From contig JALOLA010000003.1 of the NCBI GenBank assembly GCA_025456205.1, forward strand, positions 1 through 54,893: a stretch of 54,893 nt of DNA. Reading direction: 5' to 3'. The notes under the pieces were generated by a model. That model saw nothing but the letters and a program-made list of their open reading frames with translations. It was not told the origin of the DNA and did no database searches. Numbering within the stretch: the first letter of the stretch is position 1; every line of letters starts with the position of its first letter. Positions 26,641 through 35,150 of this stretch are shown here, in pieces. This DNA comes from Acidobacteriota bacterium. Lineage in GTDB: Bacteria > Acidobacteriota > Aminicenantia > UBA2199. Made by a program: the position numbers and the translations under genes.

Positions 26641-27534
26641 TTAAATCAGTATCCCCTCGGTCCAGCCGAGCCTGACCAGATCGATCCTTGCCGGGTCGGC
26701 CGTGCCCAGGCGGTGGCGGGTGTCGGCCAGCCCGATGTGCTTGGGCGGCGGGTTGATCGGCCGGTCGGCGCCGAAATATTCGCGGCGCCTGGCCTGGATG
26801 ATGCGCGCGCCGGTGGCGTCCACGGCCACCGGGTCCAGGCCTGCCAGCAGGCCGCAGTAGCGCCAGACGTAGGCCGGGTTGAAGCTGTGCGGCCCCACGC
26901 TGTGGAACTGCGGCGTGAGCATGACCAGGATGTTCAGCCGCGTCTTGCCCTTGACCCCGGGCAGCTGCCAGAGCGCGGCCAGGTCGGCGCAGGAATCGGG
27001 GTGATAGCGCGGGGGATCAGGGACGAACATGATGTAATTTTTCAGCAGGGTGCCCAGCCCCGACCAGTCATGGGTGCGCATGGGCCGCACGTTGACCAGG
27101 GCGGTGGCCTTCATGAACACCGGGTCGTTCAGCACGCCGCGATCGCGCACGCTGATGTTCTCCGCCTTGACCCCGGCCCCCAGCACGCCGCGGCGGATCG
27201 CTTCTTCCAGCTCGGGCGGCGTGGGCAGGCTCCGCCAGACATTGGTCTTGATGCCGACGATATCGGAGGGCTTGATGATCCGCTTCCAGGCCGCCGCGGC
27301 ATCCGTTTCACCGAAAAGCGTCTTCAGCGAATCATCCAGCATCCGTTGCAGGACGATGGCGTTGACGGCGCCGCTCTCATCCAGGACGTCCTTGTCGCGG
27401 ATGAGCACGACCCGGGTCTTGGGCGCGGTTTGGGCGCCCTGTTTTTCAGGAAATGCCAGCGCCAGCGTGCCTGCGGCCAGCGCCGTCGCGCTGTCCCTGA
27501 AGAATTCCCGGCGGCTGATCGTCTTTTTTTTCAT
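26641..27534 (-). CDS. Tat-exported DUF362-domain protein
   Basis: 297 residues. The N-terminus MKKKTISRREFFRDSATALA has a twin-arginine signal (SRREFF) and a hydrophobic stretch, so it is exported folded, probably with a cofactor. The body resembles the DUF362 family (SDIVGIKTNVWR, MRTHDWSGLGTLLKNYIMF, GLDPVAVDATGARII), which is often linked to iron-sulfur proteins. No ferredoxin cysteines are visible here. GGAGG precedes the ATG, 13 nt after the DUF6599 stop, so the two genes form an operon. Function unknown. Confidence 0.85.
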   Translation of the reverse strand: MKKKTISRREFFRDSATALAAGTLALAFPEKQGAQTAPKTRVVLIRDKDVLDESGAVNAIVLQRMLDDSLKTLFGETDAAAAWKRIIKPSDIVGIKTNVWRSLPTPPELEEAIRRGVLGAGVKAENISVRDRGVLNDPVFMKATALVNVRPMRTHDWSGLGTLLKNYIMFVPDPPRYHPDSCADLAALWQLPGVKGKTRLNILVMLTPQFHSVGPHSFNPAYVWRYCGLLAGLDPVAVDATGARIIQARRREYFGADRPINPPPKHIGLADTRHRLGTADPARIDLVRLGWTEGILI

Positions 27535-27547
27535 GGCTTCCTCCGCG

Positions 27548-28450
27548 TCATCCTCCAATTTTTTCAAAGGCCGCAATTTTATTTCGGACGGCGGCGAGCA
27601 GCTGCCCGCAAGGCGCGGCCCCGCCGCCATGCCAAACGGCGGCGATGCAGGATCCTTCCAGCCCGGCGGCGAGATACTTGCCGTCAGCCAGCTTGAGCGC
27701 CGCTTCACCGTCGGCCGGCAGGCGCAAATTGGCTCTGAGGCTGGCGAAGGCTCGTTCGGCGGCGACCCGGTCTGGATACAGCACCAGCAGCACGACCGGA
27801 CGCTCCGCGCCCTGGTCGTACCTGGCCAGAAGCGCCTGGGTCTCCGGGCCGATGCCCAGGATGTTATCGGCCGCAAGAAAAACATACGTGTTCTGCCAGG
27901 CAGGGTGGCGGAAATAACGGATGCTGGCGCCGATCAATCCGTTTTCCGGAAGGAGCGCTAACGCCGCTGGCCTTTCCCCTGCCCGAGGAAGACGCTGAGC
28001 CAACCGCCTTCCCAAGGCCATCAACGCCGTGCGCGTTTCCGGGGTCTCCGGGCTGCACAGCAGGGAAACATAGTAATTCCCCTGCCAGAAGCGCAGCAGG
28101 CCATCGAGGTATTCGGAGTCCCGCCCGATCTCTTGGTCAGGTTCTTCCTGGCTGTGGGCGAAAATTCCGAAGGCGCTTCCGGCATCATTCATTTCAAAGA
28201 GGTCAACCGTGATTTCCGGCCAACCTTGCCGGGTATAGCGGCGGGCAGCCAGTTTCCTGAAGCCGTACGAGATATAGAGCTCGCTGGCCCCGTCGATGTA
28301 GGCATAGAGGTCTTCGGGAGTATACGTCTCCGCAGCGGGTGCCAGCATCCAGCCGTGCACCTCCGCCGGGAACAGGTCCCTATCGTTTACTTCAGCCGTC
28401 ATCATGGTCGGCAGCGCGCATGCCAGGAGCAGCCAGGAAGAGACTTTCAC
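27548..28450 (-). CDS. Exported DUF6599-like protein
   Basis: 300 residues. With a GTG start at 28450 the product begins MKVSSWLLLACALPTMMTA, an ideal signal peptide; Cys11 could also be a lipoprotein cysteine (LLAC). Conserved-looking motifs are YAYIDGASELYISYGF, FEMNDAGSAFGIFA and FWQGNYYVSL, which I associate with DUF6599. The GTG is placed 6 nt after a -10 with TTGACA 17 nt further up. The upstream TTG at 28468 falls inside the promoter. First gene of the operon with the Tat-exported DUF362 protein, suggesting a periplasmic pair. Role unknown. Confidence 0.8.
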   Translation of the reverse strand: MKVSSWLLLACALPTMMTAEVNDRDLFPAEVHGWMLAPAAETYTPEDLYAYIDGASELYISYGFRKLAARRYTRQGWPEITVDLFEMNDAGSAFGIFAHSQEEPDQEIGRDSEYLDGLLRFWQGNYYVSLLCSPETPETRTALMALGRRLAQRLPRAGERPAALALLPENGLIGASIRYFRHPAWQNTYVFLAADNILGIGPETQALLARYDQGAERPVVLLVLYPDRVAAERAFASLRANLRLPADGEAALKLADGKYLAAGLEGSCIAAVWHGGGAAPCGQLLAAVRNKIAAFEKIGG

Positions 28451-28456
28451 ACAAGT

Positions 28457-28485
28457 AATATGTAACAATGATCTCCCAATGTCAA
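28457..28485 (-). promoter_or_regulatory. Leaderless-type promoter for DUF6599-DUF362 operon
   Basis: TTGACA (28485-28480), 17 nt, CATATT (28462-28457), then 6 nt to GTG 28450. The hexamer spacing and a perfect -35 support it; the -10 is weaker. Confidence 0.65.
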
Positions 28486-28574
28486 CCCTGCCACCTCAGG
28501 TCTTTTTCAGCCTACCCATTCGTTTTCATCGTTCGACCGTCCATCGTCCGTCCGTACGCGATGCCGCTCGGCGA

Positions 28575-28603
28575 TTGCCAAAGGCGCCCGCTTTTGCTAG
28601 AAT
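28575..28603 (+). promoter_or_regulatory. Leaderless-type promoter for Ser/Thr kinase gene
   Basis: TTGCCA (28575-28580), 17 nt, TAGAAT (28598-28603), then 6 nt to ATG 28610. There is no Shine-Dalgarno. Confidence 0.7.
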
Positions 28604-28609
28604 CGGGCC

Positions 28610-31600
28610 ATGATCTGCCCAGCCTGCGGCGCCGGCAATGGCGAGTCCGACCGTTTCTGCTCAACATGCCGCGCTCCCCTGCATGTCGCGCCTGAGAGCG
28701 GCGATCGCTCCGGTCCGCCGCTGAGCGGGCGGCCGGTCCTCGGCGGCCGGTTTCAGGTCATCCGCTCGCTGGGCAAAGGCGGCATGGGCGAGATCTTCCT
28801 GGCCCAGGACATGAAGCTGGAACGGAAAGTGGCCATCAAGAGCATCAGCGCCGCGGCCATCTGCGACCGCGACTCGAAGACCCGTTTCCTGCGCGAAGCC
28901 CAGGCGGCGTCGCGCCTGGACCATGCCAATATCTGCACCATCTACGAGATCGCCGAGGAGGATGGCCGGGAATTCATCGTCATGCAGTACATCGACGGCG
29001 TCACCCTCGACCAGCTGCTGAAGCTGAAGCCGCTCTCCCTGGAGCAGGTCGTGGACATCGCCCAGCAGATCGCCGACGGCATGGCCGCGGCCCAGGGCCG
29101 CCACATCGTGCACCGGGACATCAAACCCGGCAACATCATGATCGACCGCAACGGCCAGGTGAAGATCCTCGATTTCGGCCTGGCCAAGATCTGCGCCGGC
29201 CCGGGCCAGGGCGAAGGCGGCGCGGACCCGGACGCCACGGCCGATGCGGAGCGCCACGACCGCGACCTGACCGAAAAAGGCATCGTCCTGGGCACGGTCT
29301 CCTACATGTCCCCGGAGCAGGCCAAGGGGCTGAAGCTGGACGGCCGCAGCGACATTTTTTCGTATGGGCTGGTGCTGTACGAAATGCTCGAGAGCCGCAA
29401 CCCCTTCTCGGACGACGAGAACATCGTCACCCTGTACAACATCCTGCATCGTGACGTCCAGTTCAACCGTCCCGCGCCGGAAGCCCTGAGGCGCATCGTC
29501 CGCCAATGCCTGCAGAAGGACCGCGGCCGCCGCTTCGGCGACTTTGACGAGATCCGCCGGGAGCTGGCGGCGCTGAAGGCCGAGATGGCGGCGGCGAAGC
29601 GGAGCCCTGCCGGCAAGGAGACCGAGATCATCGATGTCCGGGAGCAGAGCGAGCTGCTGCGCCTGTCCGATCGCCGGGGCCCGGCCAGCGACAGCGAGCG
29701 CCTCAGCGAGATGGTGCGCCGCCTGAAGAGCATGAAGGCATCCACCGAGGCGCTGCGGACGTCGGGCCGCCGCTGGCGGATCGCCATCGCCCTGCTGCTC
29801 CCGGCGGCGGCCGCCATCCTGTGGCTGCTCGTGCTGCGCCCCGGGGAGCCCGCGGGCGGCACGGCGAAGACGGGGCCCACGGCGGTCCGCGTCCTGCTCT
29901 ATCCCTTCGAGAATCAGACCGCGGACGCACGCATCGGGGCAGAGATCGATTTTCTCATTCAGGAAGCGCTGAACCAGTCGCCGGGATGCGAAACGCTGCC
30001 AGCGGCGACGGTGCGCGAATTGGAAGGCGGCGGCGAGATCAGCGCCGGCCGATTGCCGGCCCTCGCTGAGAAATACGGCATCCGCTACGTCCTGCGCGGC
30101 AAGCTGAGCAGCGTGGCCGACAAGTTCAACATCGAAGCCAGCCTCGACCGCGTCGGCGAACGCGACGGCCATGCCCCTTTCTTCATCCCCGGAAAGGAGA
30201 AGGACTCGCTGCTCTCCGACCAGGTCGACAACCTGGCCCGGCGCGTGCGCATGTCGGTCGGAAACTCAGCCACAGGCGACGGCGAGCCGGCCAGGATCGC
30301 GGCCATGTACGGCGGCGATTGGCGGGCCTTCGACCTGTTCTTCCAGGGCATGGTTCAGTGGGACAAGAAGCAGTTCGGCAATGCGCGCCGCTTGCTGCTC
30401 AACGCCGACACGCTCGCCGGGGGCCTGCCCGCCGCCCGCTACCACCTGGCCCTGCTCGCCGATTACACGGGAGCGGCCGGCGAGGCGCAGGAGCACGTGC
30501 GCGCGCTCATCCCCCTGCTGCCGCGCTTCAGCCTGCCCCTGCGCCTGAAGGTCCAGGCGCTGAGGGCCAAGTTCGATTTCGATTTCCGGGAACAGGTCCG
30601 CTGCCTGCGCGAGCTGAAGGGCATGTTCCCCTTCAGCAAGGAACGGATCTTCGAGCTCGGCGAGGCCTATTTCCGCCATGGCGACGCCAAGCGCGCCATC
30701 CCCGAGTACGACGCCGCCCTGGCCCTGGACCGCAACTACGCCGCCGCCCTCAACCACCTGGGTTATTGCTATTCCTACCTCGGCCGCCACCAGCAGGCCA
30801 TCGAATGCTTCGAGCGCTACCGCGACATCGACCGCACCGCCAACTCCTTCGACTCCCTCGGCGACGGCTATTTCTACCTGGGCGACTACACCCAGGCGGA
30901 AAACAGCAAGATCTATGCCGTCAGCCTGGACGACAGCATGGACTGGCCCTACCTGACCATCGCCGACATCAACATCCTGAGAGCCGATCTCGGCGAGGCC
31001 GGGAAGAGCCTGCAGAATTACCAGAAGCTCGCTTCCTATCCCAAGGCCCAGGCCGACGCCCTGGCCAAGAAGGCCTTCATGCGCTACCTGGAGGGCGATC
31101 ATGCCGCCGCCCTGGAGCTGCTCGGCCAGGCCCTGCGCCGTCACGATTCCACTTCCATCAGCGAGCACAGCGCCGAAAGCCACTGGCTGGCCGGCCTCTG
31201 CCGGGTCGTCCAGGGCGACCTGCCGGGGGCGGCCCGGGAACTGCGCTGGCTGCAGGGCCTGCGCGACACCTATCACCTGACGGCCGACAACTTCGACGCC
31301 GCCCTGAAGTTCTGCCTGCACCTGGAAGCCCGCATCGCCGAGGCGGAGCAGCAGCCGGAAAAGGCGGACAAACTGTACCGCGAGCTGCTGGCCATGAAGA
31401 CGCAGCTGTCCTTCTGGATCACGTACTTCAACTATCCGTTCTTTCTGAACGAGTACGCCGAATTCCTGCTGCGCCGCCATGACCTGGCCAACGCCGGCGC
31501 CGCCCTCGACCTTTGCCTGGCCTTCAATCCCGATTATCCCCCCGCCCTCTGGACCAAGGCCTCCCTGCTGAAAGCGCAGGGAAGCCGGGGCTACCTCGAT

Positions 31601-31687
31601 GTCCTGCGGCATATTGCCGCCATTTACGGCCCGGGCGGCGAACGCAACCGCTGGCGGGACAGGCTGGCGGCGGAGCTCAGCAAGTAA
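28610..31687 (+). CDS. Membrane Ser/Thr protein kinase with N-terminal zinc ribbon and C-terminal TPR repeats
   Basis: 1025 residues. A zinc ribbon (CPAC..CSTC, C3/C6/C17/C20) precedes an active-looking Hanks kinase domain (about 47-320). Its motifs are glycine loop LGKGGMGEIF, VAIK lysine K77, HRDIKPGN (D170), DFG (188-190) and SYMSPEQAKG. A linker and one membrane helix (about 388-408) follow. Outside the membrane comes an alpha/beta segment (about 420-560; VRVLLYPFENQT) and then TPR-like repeats to the end. The plan resembles PknB-type regulators that sense or scaffold outside the cell. It faces repeat element 2 downstream. Confidence 0.93.
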   Translation: MICPACGAGNGESDRFCSTCRAPLHVAPESGDRSGPPLSGRPVLGGRFQVIRSLGKGGMGEIFLAQDMKLERKVAIKSISAAAICDRDSKTRFLREAQAASRLDHANICTIYEIAEEDGREFIVMQYIDGVTLDQLLKLKPLSLEQVVDIAQQIADGMAAAQGRHIVHRDIKPGNIMIDRNGQVKILDFGLAKICAGPGQGEGGADPDATADAERHDRDLTEKGIVLGTVSYMSPEQAKGLKLDGRSDIFSYGLVLYEMLESRNPFSDDENIVTLYNILHRDVQFNRPAPEALRRIVRQCLQKDRGRRFGDFDEIRRELAALKAEMAAAKRSPAGKETEIIDVREQSELLRLSDRRGPASDSERLSEMVRRLKSMKASTEALRTSGRRWRIAIALLLPAAAAILWLLVLRPGEPAGGTAKTGPTAVRVLLYPFENQTADARIGAEIDFLIQEALNQSPGCETLPAATVRELEGGGEISAGRLPALAEKYGIRYVLRGKLSSVADKFNIEASLDRVGERDGHAPFFIPGKEKDSLLSDQVDNLARRVRMSVGNSATGDGEPARIAAMYGGDWRAFDLFFQGMVQWDKKQFGNARRLLLNADTLAGGLPAARYHLALLADYTGAAGEAQEHVRALIPLLPRFSLPLRLKVQALRAKFDFDFREQVRCLRELKGMFPFSKERIFELGEAYFRHGDAKRAIPEYDAALALDRNYAAALNHLGYCYSYLGRHQQAIECFERYRDIDRTANSFDSLGDGYFYLGDYTQAENSKIYAVSLDDSMDWPYLTIADINILRADLGEAGKSLQNYQKLASYPKAQADALAKKAFMRYLEGDHAAALELLGQALRRHDSTSISEHSAESHWLAGLCRVVQGDLPGAARELRWLQGLRDTYHLTADNFDAALKFCLHLEARIAEAEQQPEKADKLYRELLAMKTQLSFWITYFNYPFFLNEYAEFLLRRHDLANAGAALDLCLAFNPDYPPALWTKASLLKAQGSRGYLDVLRHIAAIYGPGGERNRWRDRLAAELSK

Positions 31688-31700
31688 AAGAATGATCCTT

Positions 31701-31906
31701 CGTGACGCGTGACGCGTAACGCGTGACGCGAAAGATAAAAAACGACATTCGCTGTCGGAAGTTAAAGAAATTCATAAATTTTCGGCGCCTTTGATCCAAT
31801 CAGCAAAACGGAGAAAACAATACAGCGCGGGTTCTCAGCTGAGATTAGGTACTGGTAATTTTAACTAACATTCTTCCATGTCACGCGTTACGCGTCACGT
31901 GTCACG
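31701..31906. repeat. Intergenic element 2 with inverted terminal word arrays
   Basis: Left arm 31701-31730 (+) reads CGTGACG, CGTGACG, CGTAACG, CGTGACG, CG. Right arm 31906-31879 (-) reads CGTGACA, CGTGACG, CGTAACG, CGTGACA. The period (7 nt), inward orientation and word order A-A-B-A match element 1, yet the word itself differs (ACG in place of ATT). The 148-nt core is AT-rich and gene-free; it shares only the 11-mer ATGAATTTCTT with element 1, on the other strand. The element starts 13 nt after the kinase stop and 11 nt after the stop of the convergent gene at 31918. Each arm has TGA/TAA in all three frames. Confidence 0.8.
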
Positions 31907-31917
31907 AGATCTTGATT

Positions 31918-32505
31918 TCAGTCCAGGCTGGGGATCCCGTACTTGCCCCACAGGTAATTCAAGCGATAGCGGCGTTCGATCTCCGGGCGGCGCAGCGGCG
32001 GCGCCAGGTTCTTCAGGAACCAGGCCGACTTGGCGTTCAGCTCGCCGTCGGCGCTGAAGCGGGCCAGCAGCTTCTCCTCGAGTGGCCCGGAAGCGGCCTC
32101 TTCTCCCCGCTTGAGCCGTTGAAAACGCTCGCTGAGGTCGTCACGCAGGAACTCCAGGGCCGGCGGCAGGTTTTCCAGGAACGCTTCCAGCCCGGCGTGG
32201 GCATCGGCAGGTTCCGGGCGGGCGCGCCCGACATCCAGGGCAAGGAACGACCGGTGGCTTTTGCGCACCTCGTAGCTGAAGGCGGAAAAACGCCGCAGCG
32301 GTTTCCCGCGCCGGCGGTTGCGCTCCACGACCCGGTCCAGCGCATCGCGGATCACCGCGTCCGGGATGCCCTTCTCCCACCAGCGGTAGAGGACGTCAAA
32401 GTCGCGGCTGCCGATGAAGAAGCGGATGCCGTGGCGCCGGTCCAGGTACTGGATCATGCGGATGATGTAGTCGTAGTCGCCCCCGGCGCTCTCTCCAACG
32501 GTCAC
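31918..32505 (-). CDS. Conserved-looking cytoplasmic protein of unknown function, linked to coaX
   Basis: 195 residues, charged and mostly helical, with no signal or membrane segment. The GTG start overlaps the coaX TGA (GTGA), with GGAGAGG upstream. The N-terminal part (YIIRMIQYLDRRHGIRFFIGSRDFDVLYRWWEKGIPDAVI) resembles a winged or DnaD-like helical module, but I cannot name a family. The second half is Arg/Glu-rich, ending YLWGKYGIPSLD. Third and last gene of the operon with coaX and the flippase-like protein. Confidence 0.75.
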   Translation of the reverse strand: MTVGESAGGDYDYIIRMIQYLDRRHGIRFFIGSRDFDVLYRWWEKGIPDAVIRDALDRVVERNRRRGKPLRRFSAFSYEVRKSHRSFLALDVGRARPEPADAHAGLEAFLENLPPALEFLRDDLSERFQRLKRGEEAASGPLEEKLLARFSADGELNAKSAWFLKNLAPPLRRPEIERRYRLNYLWGKYGIPSLD

Positions 32506-33260
32506 GCGCCCCTCTCCTTCAGCAGCTCGTGGATACGACGCAGGCCCTGGAAGATCAGGTCGGGCTCGAAGGCGTCGATGCCATGGACCCGGCCCTGGAA
32601 AAGACGCCCCAAGCCTCCCGTGGCCACGACCGTCGTCCCGCGGCCCAGAAGTTCCCGGTAGAGGTTGACCAGGTGCTGCAGGGCGCCCACGGTTCCGTAG
32701 AAGACGCCGGCACGGATGCAGTCGGCGGTGCGGGTACCTAGCGGTGAAGCGGGGATGGAGAATCTGATCTTTTTCAGCTTTGCCGTTTTCTCGGCCAGGC
32801 CCTGGATGGCGATGCCGATGCCGGGCAGGATGCAGCCGCCGCAATATTCCCCCCGAAAATTCACCAGGTCGAAAGTGATGGCCGTCCCCGAGTCGATGAC
32901 GACCAGCGGCGGCCGGAAAAGGGCCAGCGCCCCGGCGCAATCGGCGATGCGGTCGGCTCCGAGCTCGGAGGGCCGGTCGATCTTCAGGGGGATGCCGGTC
33001 GGCGTGCGCGGGCCCAGAAAAACCGGCCTCAGGCCGCAGGCGCGGCGGATGGCGGTCCCCAGCGGGCGGTCCAGGCGCGGCACCACCGAGGAGACGATGG
33101 CTGCGGTCACCCGGCGCGCCTGGGAGGCGGGCAGCAAGGCGGAGAATTGCCGCGTCGACCAGGCGCGTGGGGTCGGCACGCGGCTGCGGAAGGCGATGGC
33201 CCCGGCGTCGAAAACGGCGGCGGCGGCCGTGGTGTTGCCGACGTCAATGGTCAAGAGCAT
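32502..33260 (-). CDS. coaX: Type III pantothenate kinase
   Basis: 252 residues. ASKHA-fold motifs are clear: TIDVGNTT (phosphate 1, D6), GADRIADCAGAL with the catalytic-region aspartate, VVIDSGTAITFDL (phosphate 2) and GGCILPGI. It phosphorylates pantothenate as the first step of coenzyme A synthesis and, unlike types I/II, is typically not feedback inhibited and needs a monovalent cation. AGGAAGG precedes the ATG, which lies inside the 3' end of the flippase-like gene (17-nt overlap). Downstream it overlaps the unknown gene at 31918. Confidence 0.95.
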   Translation of the reverse strand: MLLTIDVGNTTAAAAVFDAGAIAFRSRVPTPRAWSTRQFSALLPASQARRVTAAIVSSVVPRLDRPLGTAIRRACGLRPVFLGPRTPTGIPLKIDRPSELGADRIADCAGALALFRPPLVVIDSGTAITFDLVNFRGEYCGGCILPGIGIAIQGLAEKTAKLKKIRFSIPASPLGTRTADCIRAGVFYGTVGALQHLVNLYRELLGRGTTVVATGGLGRLFQGRVHGIDAFEPDLIFQGLRRIHELLKERGA

Positions 33261-34263
33261 GGATATCCTTCCTGCTCAATGACCGCAGGCTGATCTTGTC
33301 CCGGGCCAGGAAATAGAGGCCAAGGAGGAAAGGCGGTAGAATGGAAATGGCGTGCAGCACGAAGGCGTAGGACAGCGCTGGACCCTTCGGCACCAGGAAT
33401 AGCCCCAGCGCCAGCTGGCATAGATAGTGAAAGGTGCCGATGTAGCCCGGTGAGGACGGAACGACCACGCTGACGGTCGTGATCACCAGGGCCACCAGGG
33501 CGGCGCTCCAGGGCAGGCGGTAGCGGGCGACGAAGCCAAAGGCGAAGAACAGCAGCTGGTAGGTCAGGGCGTAAGAAGCCCAGATCAGCAGGGAGAGGGC
33601 GGCGACGGCGGCATAATGGCCCCGGCGCTGCAGCGGCGAGACCCCGCCGATGAACTGTTCCAGGCCGCCGCGGACGCGGGCGGCGACCGTCCCCGGAAGA
33701 AAGCGCAGCAGCCGCTCGCAGGCCGCCAGGGACCGCTGCTTGAACTTTTTCAGCAGCAGCAGCACGAAGCTCAGCGCCGCGACCAGGGCCAGCATGAGCG
33801 CCCCGCTATGCCGCACCCAGGCCGGGAAGGGAAAGACCAGCAGGGCCAGCCCCAGCAGCAGCAGCAGCGAGAGCACGTCGATGAGCCTCTCGACGACGAT
33901 GGTGGCGAAGATCGAGCCGGGGGCGAGGCGGTTGCGCCTGGAACAATGCCAGGCGCGGGCGAATTCTCCCAAATGGGCCGGCATGAACGTGTTGGCCATG
34001 TAGCCGATGCTTAGCGAAGCGAAGAGGCAGCGTGCGCTCGCGCCGGCCACGGGCGCCAGCAGGAAACGCCAGCGCCAGCTGCGCAGCCACAGTCCCAGGA
34101 CGACGGCGACCAAAACAGGCGGCAGGAAAAGGTAGTCGGCTTCCCCGAGCGCGTGCAGCATCTCGGCCGCATCCACCCGCCGCGTGGCCAGGTAGATGAA
34201 GACGGCGCTGACGGCGATGCCGGCGGCCGTCCTCCATTTCGAGGCATGTTCTCCTTTTCCCAT
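33244..34263 (-). CDS. Flippase-like integral membrane protein (lysylphosphatidylglycerol-synthase TM/UPF0104 type)
   Basis: 339 residues, about eight membrane helices. YMANTFMPAHLGEFARAW and VVPSSPGYIGTFHYLCQLALG are the characteristic segments of the AglD/MprF-transmembrane (UPF0104) family. Members of it move or modify lipid-linked substrates across the inner membrane. The ATG lies 9 nt after a -10 box, so its mRNA has almost no leader. Co-transcribed with coaX. Lipid substrate unknown. Confidence 0.85.
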   Translation of the reverse strand: MGKGEHASKWRTAAGIAVSAVFIYLATRRVDAAEMLHALGEADYLFLPPVLVAVVLGLWLRSWRWRFLLAPVAGASARCLFASLSIGYMANTFMPAHLGEFARAWHCSRRNRLAPGSIFATIVVERLIDVLSLLLLLGLALLVFPFPAWVRHSGALMLALVAALSFVLLLLKKFKQRSLAACERLLRFLPGTVAARVRGGLEQFIGGVSPLQRRGHYAAVAALSLLIWASYALTYQLLFFAFGFVARYRLPWSAALVALVITTVSVVVPSSPGYIGTFHYLCQLALGLFLVPKGPALSYAFVLHAISILPPFLLGLYFLARDKISLRSLSRKDIHALDH

Positions 34264-34272
34264 CAGGGCTCC

Positions 34273-34301
34273 TGTATAACAAATCCACCGCCCAATGTCA
34301 A
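34273..34301 (-). promoter_or_regulatory. Promoter for flippase-coaX operon
   Basis: TTGACA (34301-34296), 17 nt, TATACA (34278-34273). The ATG is 9 nt past the -10, giving a leader of 2-3 nt. The -35 region shares TTGACATTGGG with the promoter at 28485. Confidence 0.7.
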
Positions 34302-34312
34302 AGCGTGAATAA

Positions 34313-34341
34313 TTGCTATTTTCTCCGCACTATGCTAAAAA
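34313..34341 (+). promoter_or_regulatory. Promoter for ferritin-like gene
   Basis: TTGCTA (34313-34318), 17 nt, TAAAAA (34336-34341). Divergent from the flippase-coaX promoter, with 11 nt between the two -35 boxes. Confidence 0.55.
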
Positions 34342-34386
34342 TGAAGCAATTCGCGCCGGGAAGCGGATCACTGGAGGAGGCGTGCC

Positions 34387-34851
34387 ATGGAATTGTCCGC
34401 CTTTCAGATCAGCAAGATCGAGCTCATCGCCGAATACGAGTCGGCCGTCATGGAGTTGTACTGGGTCTACAGCGAAAAATTCCCCGAGCACAAGACCTTC
34501 TGGATCGACATGGCCGACGACGAGCGGCGGAACGTCGAGTGGATCCACTCGACCATCGAGCAGATCAAGGCCAACAAGATCGACTACAACCGCGACCGCT
34601 TCAACATCGAGGCCATCCGCATCTCCATGAACTTCATCAAGGAGCAGATCCGCGAGGCGCTGGACAGGACGGTCAGCCTGCAGACCGCCCTGGCCAACGC
34701 CGCCAGCATCGAGGATTCCATGGCCAAAAAGAAGTTCTTCGAGATCATCAAGGACGACAACCAGGAATCGCGCCTGCTGTACCAGAGGTTCGCCGCCGAG
34801 AACCAGAAGCATCGCGATAAGCTCAACCAGTTCCGGCAGCGGTTCAAGTAA
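34387..34851 (+). CDS. Ferritin-like/rubrerythrin-type four-helix protein
   Basis: 154 residues, all helical, no export signal. Acidic positions fit a di-iron four-helix bundle: AEYESAVMELYW in helix A, MADDERRNVEWIHST in helix B and RFAAENQKHRDKL in helix D. The canonical ExxH of helix B is altered: the position after ER is N, with H further on. Metal binding is therefore likely but not certain. Roles in peroxide or iron handling are typical of the group. GAGGAGG lies before the ATG. Tautomerase and hydrolase genes follow on the same strand. Confidence 0.7.
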   Translation: MELSAFQISKIELIAEYESAVMELYWVYSEKFPEHKTFWIDMADDERRNVEWIHSTIEQIKANKIDYNRDRFNIEAIRISMNFIKEQIREALDRTVSLQTALANAASIEDSMAKKKFFEIIKDDNQESRLLYQRFAAENQKHRDKLNQFRQRFK

Positions 34852-34888
34852 GGTCCCGGCGGCGGCAATGGCGGGCAAGGAGAAGGAC

Positions 34889-35107
34889 ATGCCGATCGTG
34901 CGCATCACGATGCTTTCCGGACGCGACAACGATACCAAGCGGCTCCTGCTGCGGAACGTCACCGCGGCGGTGACCACCACCCTGAAGGTGGCCCCCGACA
35001 GCGTGCGCGTGATCCTCGACGAGGTTCCCGAAGAGCATTACGGCGTCGCCGGCCTGCCGATCCGCGAGCACCGCTCCCGCCAGGCGCAGGGGGCGAAGCG
35101 ATCGTGA
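34889..35107 (+). CDS. 4-oxalocrotonate tautomerase-family protein
   Basis: 72 residues. After Met removal the N-terminus is Pro (PIVRITMLSGR), the catalytic base of the family. The central RLLLRNVTAAVTTTLKVAPDSVRVILDEVPEEHYGVAG matches the beta-alpha-beta unit. Small members act as hexamers on 2-hydroxymuconate-like or related enols; the true substrate here is unknown. The start is set by AGGAGAAGG 4 nt upstream rather than an earlier ATG at 34868. The C-terminus is basic. Confidence 0.85.
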   Translation: MPIVRITMLSGRDNDTKRLLLRNVTAAVTTTLKVAPDSVRVILDEVPEEHYGVAGLPIREHRSRQAQGAKRS

Positions 35108-35150
35108 TGCCGGGCCATCATCCAGCACCGGCTGCGAACCGGAGGAAATC

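Noticed and set aside
371-31906. CRISPR array
   Set aside because: Repeats are contiguous 6-7-nt words without spacers, and no cas gene is present.
32506-32940. Upstream extension of the gene at 31918 through coaX
   Set aside because: The extension is a His/Arg/Pro-rich shadow of coaX; a GTG overlapping the coaX stop with GGAGAGG upstream is the better start.
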